Part shown: positions 37,501-48,000 of the stretch, piece after piece
How positions within the stretch are numbered: the first letter of the stretch is position 1
Layout of the letters: each line of letters begins with the position of its first letter
Assembly: GCA_021018815.1 (NCBI GenBank)
Contig: JAITYX010000059.1
Location: 1,984,001 to 2,048,000 of the forward strand
Length of the DNA: 64,000 nt
Reading direction: 5' to 3'
Source: Talinum fruticosum
Taxonomy: Eukaryota; Streptophyta; Magnoliopsida; Caryophyllales; Talinaceae
The notes under the pieces: model-generated
Seen by the model: the letters and a program-made list of their open reading frames with translations, nothing else
Told to the model about the DNA's origin: nothing
Databases searched by the model: none
Made by a program: the position numbers and the translations under genes

Positions 37501-40326
37501 TTGTTGAACAATAATATTAGAGTTCAAATCTTGGTAACCTCCAATTTCTATATTTATGAATTATGGGAGTAACTAACAAGCCTTTGGATTTGGAGTTTAA
37601 AGTATCCCCATAGATAGTCCCGCTAAATTATCCCTATATAAGAGCCTAGTGGGGTGAGCTGGTTTACCATTGCAAAAGAAAAGGAAAAAAAAGTACTATG
37701 ACATGTTAGGTGCTACATAATTCAAACAATGATTCTTTTTATTTATTTATTTGAATCGGTAAGCAAATCCACCCATACCTGGACCCTCTATGTCAAGGAT
37801 GCCCAACAAGCTTAACGGGCTAGGGAGGGAGTGAAATTGTTCCCCCATATTCGAATTTGGGGGGTGGAGAGAGGGGGATAGGGTCAGTAACCGCTGCACC
37901 ACTTACTCCCTCGACAATGGATCTTTTGATTTGGGTTGGGACAAATCAAGTCAAATCATACACATGCCAAGTTATTTTGAGTTCAAGCCCTTTTTAGGCG
38001 ATGTTGCAATTTTGTCCAACAAGTTTTGGTCAAATAATTTCATTTAATCTAGTTAGAGTTATCAGGTGAATTCAAGTCTATATCAAAAAAACAAAATGGT
38101 ATTATTTTACCAGCTAACATGGTTCTAGTTGGAGATTCTCTGTTTAGGTAATCAGATACCAGTCAGTATTGTCAGATCTAATGCGAGCAAAGAGCATACT
38201 CTCAAAGACATACCAAAGAGGGACAACTTCTCGACCTCCTTCTTCAACAGAACAACAGAAGGGCGTTTGGATTTAGGGTCAAAATGGAAGATCTTGGCCA
38301 CATCGGGGCTGTTAGTTTGGTAAAAGTTTACATCATCTTCTTGTTTAGCTGCAGAATTAAACTCCTCGCTATCAGACCCCTGCAAATTATACCAAACCAG
38401 ATCCAATGATTAAACTGACTCAACAGTTAATTAAAGGAATTACTGAGATTAATTTAATCTCACTGTATTGTAAAATATGGTTGAAGTATATATATAAGTT
38501 AAAAGGTGAAAATTAATTTACAGTTAAGCTATCCACAAAAGCCACGACGAGTTTGGGCTCAGAATCCAGGATTTTCTCTGCTTCCTCTGTGCTTGTAACG
38601 TTCTTAATTGCTGTCCCTGTCTTCTTCTTCAACCATGAAACTATTGCCTCCCTGTTAAAAATAAAAATAAAATTAATGCATGAGTTTTTAGTTTTTTTCT
38701 TATGAAAATAATGCAATGTGAAATATATGGTTGATTTTTTTTGGAATTTTATTGTATGAGATAAAAGCAGGAAAATAAATGTATTATTTAAGGAACAAAA
38801 ATAATTAAGCATACATACAATTATAAATATTATCACCGTAAAAATACCCAATTCTATTTATTTTACTTTTTTAATGAGGAATAAGAACTAGTGCAATAGG
38901 GTTTTTTTCAGTATTATCTCATTTGCCATGTTTGACTTTCTTTGTTACAGGGAAAGTCAAAACTAAAATTTAGGTGTATTCTTTTTTTTTTTTTGTTTTG
39001 TTTAATTAGGAGCGTAATTTTTCCGAATCATGGACGTTTAAGGTAAAAATCCTTTCAACAAGTACGCTTTCAGATTCAAATTTGTATTGACAAGGTGAGT
39101 ATCACTATTATCTTAGCTAACACCATGTTGATATTTAGGGGTGTTTTTAGCAGCGGGGAAAATGGTTTTGATCTAAAAAATTTTTTAAAAGAAAGTGTGC
39201 TGTCTATTATTAAGTCATTTGCGATGTTTGACTTTCTTTGTTGAAGAGAAAGTCAACACTAGGATTTAGAACTGTGTTTTTGGTAGTGGGGAACATGGTT
39301 TTGATCTAAAAGATCTTTTTTTTGTTAAAAAAAAGAGAGTATGTTTCCTATTTGAACATTTGGTTTGAAAAAGATTTTTAAAAATATTGAATATCTTTAT
39401 TTTTTATTTCCTAAAAATAAATTTCTTCATATTTTCTAAAAAAATCTTAAAATGTTTGAAAATGAATATGCATTTTTGTTTCATATGATGCCTAGTCAAG
39501 AATAGTTAGTTTGACATTTGTAACTATCACCCGTGTTTTAAAAAATAATTTTGAGGGGTTTTTGCAACCTTTCGTCCGTATTTGATATTTGTAAAATATA
39601 TGTAGAAGGTGTAAGATGAATATCAATTTTTTACTAAAAATTTAACATTTTATAAGAGATATTAGAGTGATAAATTGCATTCGAAAGACATTCTTGTATT
39701 AGATTTTGTTTCACTAAATAAATATTTAATTAATTTTTTAGCAAAAATACTAATTTAGAAAGGAAGAAAATACTCACTTGGTCCTGTCGCCATTGAAAGC
39801 CAAGTGCACCCCTTCAGAGAACAAGAAAATAGAGGGGAACCCTTCAACCTTATACTGATCAGCCAGGGCAGACTCCTGAATAGCGTCCACTTTAGCTAAC
39901 ACCACACTGGATCCCTCCTCCTTGAGCTCGGTGGCTGCCGCCGCATATTCCGGGGCGAGTGACTGGCAGTACCCGCACCACGGCGCGTAGAACTGCACCA
40001 ACACGTGCTTGTTGGTCTTGTTCACGAACTCCTCGAACGTGGTCTTGTTCAGCACCACCACGTCCTTCTCGTCCACCGGGGAAGGGGCGGGGCCTTTCGG
40101 TGGTCCCACGCCTGGAAGTCCTCGTAGCTGCCGCCATATAGCTCGGCTTCCTCCCCTCGGGATGGTAGTTCGGGGCCGCATAGTCGGGGTAGTCCCTGGT
40201 CGGCTTTGGCTCCTCTAGGAAGCTCAGGTCCTCACCGTCGTCATCGATGGTGGTTGACACGGCGGTGGAGATGAGGAGGGCGGAGAGGGCCAAGAGGAGG
40301 AGAGGCTTGGTGGGGGTGGGCGCCAT
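34561..40326 (-). CDS. Protein disulfide isomerase, PDIL1-3/1-4 type, atypical CxxC sites
   Basis: PDI forms and rearranges disulfides in secretory proteins in the ER. Exons (minus): 40326-39778, 38651-38522, 38379-38214, 37275-37154, 37035-36954, 36555-36469, 36378-36298, 36196-36128, 36028-35948, 35850-35716, 34930-34874, 34755-34561; all borders are GT-AG. The order is signal peptide (LLLLALSALLIS), acidic segment, thioredoxin domain a, two redox-inactive domains, domain a', and an acidic tail ending KDEL. Length is about 584 residues if frame is kept; Arabidopsis PDIL1-4 is similar. The sites are CGYC (about 118-121) and CPHC (about 462-465) instead of CGHC. Exon 1 changes frame near 40153-40156 and again near 40090-40100, each time as if one base were missing. 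Exon 5 has one extra base near 37010. These may be assembly errors, or the gene may be dying. Family assignment is firm. Confidence 0.93.
36745..36905. mobile_element. Stowaway-like MITE copy in a PDI intron
   Basis: It lies in the intron between exons 5 and 6. It shares GTGATATATTAATAACTAG, then a TATTAATTGTTTTTTT block, with the element at 24439-24682, so it is another copy of that family. Its ends are less clear. Confidence 0.5.
37465..37691 (+). mobile_element. SINE with 14-bp target duplication in PDI intron 3
   Basis: It is flanked by AGTAATATGACATG (37451-37464) and AGTACTATGACATG (37692-37705), 13 of 14 bases matching. An A-box-like TTAGTCTATTGGCAC and a B-box-like AGAGTTCAAATCTT lie in the first 80 bases, and the element ends in an A/G-rich tail. 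It is antisense to the host gene. Confidence 0.75.
37741..37913 (-). mobile_element. Second SINE in PDI intron 3, opposite orientation
   Basis: On the minus strand it starts GTCGAGGGAGTAAGTGGTGC (A-box-like), has AAATTCGAATATG (B-box-like) and ends in an AAATAAATAAATAAAA tail. The flanks CAATGATTCTTTTTA and CAATGGATCTTTTGA look like a diverged target duplication. Its 3' half resembles the SINE at 18867-19066. Confidence 0.65.
38920..39355. repeat. Internal direct duplication in PDI intron 1
   Basis: Two blocks occur twice in the same order. One, with ATGTTTGACTTTCTTTGTT then AAAGTCAA, is at about 38930-38975 and 39215-39260. The other, with GTGTTTTTAGCAGCGGGGAA then TGGTTTTGATCTAAAA, is at about 39140-39180 and 39272-39312. 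They are diverged, so the duplication is not recent. Confidence 0.65.
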
Positions 40327-40799
40327 TGGTGGAGGTTGGGGAGTGAGAAAATATAGACCTGGTTGTGTGGTGTATGGTTTAGCTTCATATATGATGTGGT
40401 GTTTTATAGTGGGATTTGTGTGTGTGAGGTTAAGGGGTGAAAAGAGGGAGGAACGTGAGAGGATGTCCTAACATGGTTAGCAGCTAACAAGGTTTATTTT
40501 AATGCATAAGTCAATCTAACATTAATTATACATGGAGGGGTAAATGATAAACCTATGGTGATAATACTCTAAAATTTATCATAACATATACAATGGGAAA
40601 TTTAAACTGATATTATTACGTGTTTTTTTAAACTTTTTAAAAATTTTATGTATGACAATTAATTTTTATAAATATTTAACGATTTTTTATACAAATCTCC
40701 AAAAAAATTGTGAGCACCACATAATCTTCTTTGCTATGTATAATATCCACCATTGGTGACACGTACATTAGATAAAAAAAAAAAAAAGATTAGGATTGG

Positions 40800-40800
<1 letters not shown>
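40327..40800 (-). promoter_or_regulatory. Upstream region of the PDI gene
   Basis: This is the region before the PDI start codon on the minus strand. A TATA-like CATATATGAA on that strand lies at about 40386-40395, giving a short leader. No ER-stress element could be asserted. Beyond about 40500 the sequence is plain AT-rich DNA. Confidence 0.35.

Positions 40801-40802
<2 letters not shown>

Positions 40803-40889
<87 letters not shown>
40803..40889. repeat. Long (TA)n microsatellite
   Basis: About 43 TA units, the longest dinucleotide run in the window. An open frame of alternating Tyr and Ile here is only a translation of the repeat. Confidence 0.95.
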
Positions 40890-40892
<3 letters not shown>

Positions 40893-43104
40893 TTGAGTAT
40901 ATACAAGCGATTTTATGTATTTAAAAAACTTGTGACATTGTTTCATCTCTGTATTTATATTTTACATACACTATGCTTATCAATCTTATTATTTGACACT
41001 ACTAATTATACGTGCAATTTTTTTTTAGCGTTATGTATAACCTCACCCAAAGCATACTTTTTAAAAAAAGATTGTATATGTTTTAGTTGTATGCCGATTT
41101 CAATGAAATTAATTATCTTTGTACTATATTCATATATCTTACATGTATTATATGTTTTAATTTAAATATACTTGTCCATAATTTTGCAAATTAAATCTTA
41201 CAAATTGTATAATAAGATTATTATTCAATCAATTACAAATTCTAAACAAAAACTCCATATAATAAACTATAAATTAGCCTTTTCTTTTAAAGATGAATTA
41301 TATATGTCACGCTGTCAAATAAAAATTTGTTAATGTATTAATATCCAATTTTATAGCTTTTACATTATCATATCATGGTATGTGGTGGTATTATTTCAAT
41401 ATAAATGAATTCATCACAAAAAAACAGAAAAGATTACAAGATATAAATTAATTATTATGCATGCCGTTTCCATTATCTACAATCATATATTCCAATAATG
41501 TATACAACATTAACTTAAAAAATATATTAGTACTGGTGGACATACGATGGCTTAATATATATTTTTTAACAAGAAAAAATAACCAGCTTTGTAATGCTAC
41601 TGGAGAATGTGTAGGGACCACGTTTAATAATGGCCAATCAAAATGTGCCATTTGGCAAAATCGCGTTGTATTGCTCCGGGCTTGACTTGTGGGAAGTGGC
41701 ATATTCAAGGTCCAGTGGGCTCCACCTTTTATACGCGCGTTGATATCCGCCCAAGCCCAATACAAGTTGTTACCAATTGCGAGTAATATATTCCGAGCTA
41801 ATACATATTGTAATGATTTATTTTTTTAAAAAAATCCGACTTTTGTGGTCTTATTTATTTGCAAAAATTAAAAAAATTATTCACTTTAATACGTTACGTT
41901 GGTGCGTCTAAATATTCAGGACTATAATACGAGCGTTGGAGTAGAAGCACTTGATAAAAGAAAATATATATGCAATTGTGTTAATCAAATTATGAGAGAG
42001 GAAAAATAATTACATCTCTTAAACCAAAATTTTTTGTCTTTCTATGCTTTTGATAATTTTTAATGAATGTGTTAAACCTTAAAATTTTGATTTTTTCACT
42101 TATCACCCCTTAAGTTTTCGAGATTAATTTTTTCAACCTTATGTTTTTCAACTTATTTTTTACCGTTCCTTATCGTTGAGGATTTAACCTCATTCTATTT
42201 AAAACTTGTAAACTTCTTGTGATGAGTTTGAAACTAGCTTGCTTAAGAGTATAGGCCGGCTCATATGCTATACTTTTCCCCAAAGATGAAATCTTTTTGG
42301 GAACCTAATTTTAAAGTAACAAGTATGGACATTTTTTTAATTTCCTTTTTTTTTTGACAAATTCAAATTGTTTGAATGAAAGAAATTGAAAAATACCATA
42401 AAGACACCCTCTTTCTCCCATATGTTTCTCTATCTTTTTCCTTCACAACCTTCATCCTCATGGAGACTTGAAGCATCCACTATTGACAAGGTAAACTTTG
42501 AAAATTTTTTTAAGTAAATTGATTGTACTATCTAAGACTCGTGAAGAAGGGAGGCATGAAGGATTCCTCAAGCCTTTCATTTAACGAGGGAAAAATATGT
42601 CACTCGTGTGGAACAATGCTCGGTTATCAAATGTCTTGCTATAATTACACTCATTCGCATCAAATCAATAGTAGATCCTTATAACAGTTTAAGGTTTTAT
42701 TTTTGTTCTAATCAAATTAATATTTTAAATTTACTATTTGCAATCAAAGTTATGTAATTGAAGGATAAAAATCTGTACAAGTAATATTTAAATCTTTTTA
42801 TAAACTGTAGTTTTAAAATTTGAACAATTATACACCATAATATAAATATGGGTGTCAATACATTATATTAGAGTATTTCTTGTATCTCGGATTTTGAATC
42901 GTGAAAAACATTATCTTTAAAGAGTTGTTTATCCCAATTATAAATTTGTTGAGGGATTAAGGCAAATACATTTGAGCACATTTCAAGTCATAATTTGTTT
43001 TTTATTACAAGTGGTACCGTGGGAACAAGTATCGTGAATACAAATGATTATAGATGGACATTAAGTATACCGGTTACTTTCGGACAGCTTTTAAACTAAT
43101 AGTA
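40890..43104. other. AT-rich intergenic stretch
   Basis: No conserved exon, RNA gene or bounded repeat was recognised on either strand. Confidence 0.5.
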
Positions 43105-44082
43105 TCATATATATATGTATATATATAATATTAAAAGTTGGGTCCGAGCGATGTATGAGCGACACGTAGGATGCTTACTCAGCGATACCATTAATTGCAA
43201 TTTTTTTCCCTGATAATATCAATTGTAAAATTAAATTATTTAAAAAAAATAATCCAAAAATATTAATTTTTTTTGAAGTTACGTTTATGAAAATTAATTG
43301 TCATAATTCTATAAATAATAATTTTTAACAATAAATAATTAAAATCATAACTATCATAGTCTCTCTTGATATGGCAGTGGTGCAAGTTACTACTAAAATA
43401 AGGACTATTAATTTTTAGCAATAAATAATTTAATTTTTAATGTAACTTATAATTATTAGAATATTAGAATATTGTGATTATGAAGGTAATAAATATTCAT
43501 ATTAACACTAAATTTGATTTTTTAATCATATTTGAGTATAATATTGATGTATAAGTATTAATTACATATTATTTGGGTATATTATTTATTCAATTACACA
43601 AATAAAATCTTGCCCTCTTCGTAATCTTCCCTGTATAAAAGGGCAAGATTCCCAACCTAACAATTGTTCTGGTTTGGTATTAGATTTAGTTTTTATTTTG
43701 TCTTTTTTTTTTTGCAAAGGTAAAAATCACTTAGATGGATAACGTTGGCAAAAATTCGAGTTTGGGTCGAAATAAAGTTGGATAAATGGATTATAAGACA
43801 AAATTTTTTGTTCAATACCCATTTTTTAGGTTGGATAATACGAGACAAGCATAAATTAAATTATCGTTTGTTTGACAAAGAAAAAAATTAAAATCTTGTA
43901 TAAATAATGAAAAACATATAAGTCACAAACCCATGATCCCTTAAATAATACAATTTAGTGACATAAACAAATCAAAAACTAAAACTCGGATATTGCATGT
44001 TATTGAATGATTTCCACATAACTAAATCACAAAAAGAATATAGAGAATATAGATGTCGTGTAACGTACGGGCAAAAAACTAG
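43105..44082. mobile_element. Non-autonomous Helitron-like element
   Basis: The left end is A|TC followed by an AT-rich lead and AAAGTTGGGTCC...GCGACACGTAGG, a pattern seen at plant Helitron 5' ends. The right end is CTAG|T, preceded by TCGTGTAACGTACGGGC, a decayed version of the short GC-rich hairpin (CCCGTGC...GCACGGG type) before Helitron termini. The A/T flanks match Helitron insertion between A and T. The 978 bp contain no Rep/helicase coding, so any movement would depend on another element. The hairpin is imperfect. Confidence 0.6.
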
Positions 44083-44339
44083 TATTATATACAATAATCC
44101 ACGTTAAGATTTATAGTTAGGTTTATTTTAATTCAACACTCTTAAAAATAAAAGATAATTTACGAAATCTAAAATAATTCAAGATGGAAAGAAAACGACC
44201 TCATACGATGCGTCAAACAAACGGTCAAAAGCAATTGCGGACTTCTTGCGCTCTCAACACTTTTCATCTTTCCTCCCGCTCGGACATCTTACTTCTCAGT
44301 TCCTACTCTCCCACTCTCCTCTCGTCTCTCTCTCATAAT

Positions 44340-44348
44340 AAACCCTAA
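44340..44348 (+). promoter_or_regulatory. Telo-box AAACCCTAA in the ASHH3-like leader
   Basis: AAACCCTAA lies in a CT-rich stretch ahead of the methyltransferase gene. Telo-boxes are common near transcription starts of plant genes active in dividing cells. Its position supports placing the promoter or 5' UTR at about 44220-44462. Confidence 0.4.
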
Positions 44349-44830
44349 CTACCTCCGATTTCTAAATCCTCCGCTGGACCGCCTAAGCGCCACCCCGGTG
44401 GCCACGAATTTTCCGGCGAGTTGTCTCTCTCCGGCCGACCATCAGTCCGTAACCTTGATTAAGTGAGTATAGTTTAGCTTTACATGTTTTTGGTTGAATT
44501 GGTTATAGTTGTATTGAATTAAATTCAAATCTGTTTAGAATGCTTTGATAGTTGAAGAATGCATCAAATTCGAAAATTATGTGAAGCGAAATTCAAAATG
44601 GAAGTGTAAAATTCTAAGTTGAATAATTGGCGATAAGGGTTGAGAAATGACCGAATGAGATAGGGGAAAGAAATCGTAATAGTTTCTAAGGTTTGTGAAT
44701 TGCGAGTTTTTGAACACTGTTTTTTTTTGGTTGAATTCACATTGGGTGATGGTGGTTGTTGAATTTGTTCCTTTTATATTTGGATTCAGATTTGGATTTA
44801 TCCGCGTTTTCGTTCATTCAAATTATGCAG

Positions 44831-44910
44831 TTGAAATTAAATTCATGAGATCAGCTCTGCTAGGTTTTCTTTGAAATTAAATTCAAGAGATCAGCTCTTC
44901 TAGATTTCAA
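44831..44910. repeat. 40-bp tandem duplication in the leader of the ASHH3-like gene
   Basis: TTGAAATTAAATTCATGAGA at 44831 recurs as TTGAAATTAAATTCAAGAGA at 44871, each continuing to TCAGCTCT(G/T)CTAG. The first copy carries an ATG that opens a nine-codon upstream frame (44845-44874); the second copy has lost that ATG. Confidence 0.8.
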
Positions 44911-44965
44911 AGAAAACTAACGGTACGGAAGACAGCAGACTACTAAGCTCTGGACGTTGTCGCCG

Positions 44966-44980
44966 ATGCCATGCGGTTAA
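44966..44980 (+). other. Short upstream frame overlapping the presumed start codon
   Basis: ATGCCATGCGGTTAA encodes four residues and overlaps, in another frame, the presumed main ATG at 44971. Ribosomes starting at the first ATG would stop inside the main gene's second to fourth codons. It may lower translation. Alternatively it marks another one-base error, because related proteins begin Met-Pro. Confidence 0.4.
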
Positions 44981-44981
44981 A

Positions 44982-45012
<31 letters not shown>

Positions 45013-48000
45013 GGTTGGGTGGGTCATGTTTGAGTTGGTGGATTTTTGGGCCATGTTTGATTCGGTTTGGGTTAATTCGATACAAGTATTTTCTAGGAAA
45101 TGATAGGAAAACCATTTTCATTTCTGCTAATATCCGTTTTTCCGGTTACTGTATATTAGCTTGATTGATTACAAAAGTTGTATGCAATTCATTAATTGTA
45201 TGGTTCTTTTGGAATTATATTGTTTTGGTACAAGCATATAGTTAATTTTGCATTAGTTCCTTTTCTCATTCGGCTGTATTGTTTTATTATTTTTAATATT
45301 AATATTTACCTCTGGCACTTTTTCTTTAATCAGTCTGTGGAGCGGAATGGTATTGAAACCGTGTTCACCAAGTTGGTGAAGCAATTGGGCAATCCTGTGG
45401 AGTTCGAACTTCCTGATTGGTTTAATAAATGGCAGCCTGCTCCATACATTTTTATAAAGCGCAGTATCCTTGAAATCATGTTTAACTATTCCTTTATGAA
45501 TAATCAGCTGGGATTGCTTAGTGAGTGGAAAAACTCTAGGAAGTTATTTTTATCTGATTCTTGCTGTTGCAGAAGGCTTATGTACTGTAAGTAGCTATTG
45601 CTCATCTGAATTAATTGTGGCTCAAATGCTTGTTTGATTGAATAAACTATATAAACTACATCTGCCTGTATGGTGTGTCTTGAACTGCAGGGATAATATG
45701 AGGAATTTCGTAATGGACTGATTGTACTTTTTTCTTTTGTGTTTCCCCTTTGATATTTAAGTAGTGTTTCTCTTGCTTTAAGACTTGTTTAGCTCATCTC
45801 CTCTTGTCTACTTAACAAACTTAGACATATATCTCACAAAGAAACCTAAGAGGCGCCATGAGGATGATGGTATCTTTTGCTCCTGCAATCAGTCTCCAGG
45901 AACCAGTCCTGTATGTGGTAGAGACTGTCATTGTGGGTAAGTATTTATATATTTATTGATTTCTGTTGCCTGTGGACATAAGAGATACAAACATTTGCCA
46001 CTTGACTTTTTCTTAATTCTTTTTATGGCCATACTTTATCGTCAATTGAGTGAAGGTTTTAAAAATTGTAATTTATGCCCCCCAAAAAAAAAGAATAGAT
46101 GATAAAAACTGATGGATAATAGTCGTGCATCTAAAACGAAGCTAATTACAATCACAAAACAAGCTTTCAACAAAGTCAAGTACATCTGTTGAAGAGGAAC
46201 AGGCAAAGGGGCCGGTGTTTATTTTTGGGAGGATGTTGAATTAGTGAGCATAGCTTTTCTATCAAGTTGTCCTCTTGGCTGTAGTCTATCTTATTCTTAC
46301 CTCAATTGGAGGTCTAATTTTATATTCTATTCATTCAATAGCATTTGTTTCACTTGGAAACTCCAGTTCTTGATCCAAGTTGACGGGAGTGAGGCAGATG
46401 AGCACATCACTCGCCTGCAGTTGGCTGTTTCTTTTCCCCTCTACTTATGATTGGCGTCCTTGTTCTCACCGAACTTTAAGCTTGTTTTCCTGTAAATCCT
46501 TCTGTACCATTGACCTGTAGACCCTCATTCTCATCCTTTAGCCTCTGAAGGCATAAATTTCTTCCAGTTAAGGCTTCACCTCTGCTAGTGCACTGCTAGT
46601 TTTACCAGAGAGGGCTTGTCAAGCTCTTCCTCTTTGCCTTTTATTTTTAATTATTTTTTATTCTTTTATTTTCTCTTTTGCTCGTGCTTTGATAAGAATG
46701 AGCATTTTTCCCTCCCCTGCATCTTGTCTTGGGGCATATAGCCTGGTCCTGTTGAAATTTTTCTTGGACCTAGGTTGGTTTCCTTCACAATTTGTGGGTC
46801 TTGGTGTAAGAAGGCAAAGTTTATGCAGTGTTTACTATTGGCTGACACATAGGGGTGGAGTATGTGGACTTCTGACCTAGTCTTCTGGCCTGCCTGAAGG
46901 ATATGTCCGGTTCATAGTTACGAGTCAACATTTTACACGTTGCCTGAAAAAGCTATTCTCTCCTATACAATGCGATCTTTACAGTGAGACAACTTTGTTT
47001 GTCTAGATAGATTTGTGATTGTTGTATAAGTATTTTTGCGGGCCCCTAAAATCCGAGCCATTGCTAAACAGGGATTGAGATAATGTCTCATACATTTCTT
47101 TGCTATTTTATTTGTGAAAATTGGTGTGGTAGGTGATTGATTGAAAGTTTCTTGCGCTGGTTTAGCAGAAGTGTGCACTAGTCTTTACCGTTTTTCTGGT
47201 TTTACCTTGCTGGGCAGGATGCTACTCTCTAGTTGCTCGTCAGGTTGTAAATGTGGAAGTGCTTGCATTAACAAACCATTTCAAAATCGCCCTATAAAAA
47301 AGATGAAATTAGTGCAGGTATGTTGTTTCCATGGTTCTTGTTAGCTTCTATTTATTTTCTTCGGTCCATTGTGATGGTTGCAACGCATGATACTGATATA
47401 ACTTCTTGCATAACCTGTTCGTATTTATGAGAAACTTTGGGTCTAAATTTCATATGCAAACATCATATCATAATACTAAAAAGGTCCTTTGTGGCGGCCC
47501 CAACTTGCGAATTTATGCCAGCTTTGGTTACCTACATTGTTCAGAATGTTAATTAATATGTAGTTTGCTAACAAAAAATGCCCCATCTTCTAAGTCTGCT
47601 GCAATTATATCTTCGAAAAAGATTCTTAATATTCTGTTTTGATAGATGTTGTGATTTTACTTAATACTTAATAAAGTGGATGTAGGTTAATGTCTATCTT
47701 CCATAATTAATTCCACAACCTAAACTCAATTATTTACTCTTGAGTCAGTAGCGAAAACTATTGTGAAAAGATGGGCATTATTCCCATGTTCCACATAAAG
47801 ATTGCATACATTTACAAGGATACTCAAATGCATATTAAGAATTTAAGGCCGAAAATGTGACCTTACTTCAAATTCGCTATTTTTATTTAAACTAGTGTTG
47901 AGCATAACTTAAAATAATGATCTGAAACCTTTTAGTACTAGAAATAACGCCATCAATCCTTTCACCTACTCTTGTGACTACTAAAATAGTTGAAATGTGA

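Noticed and set aside
34561..40326. Calling the PDI gene a pseudogene outright
   Set aside because: All 12 exons, splice sites and the KDEL end are intact, and frame changes of the same kind occur in a neighbouring gene, so assembly error is at least as likely.
40734..40946. Open frame made of alternating Tyr-Ile
   Set aside because: It is a translation of the (TA)n tract.
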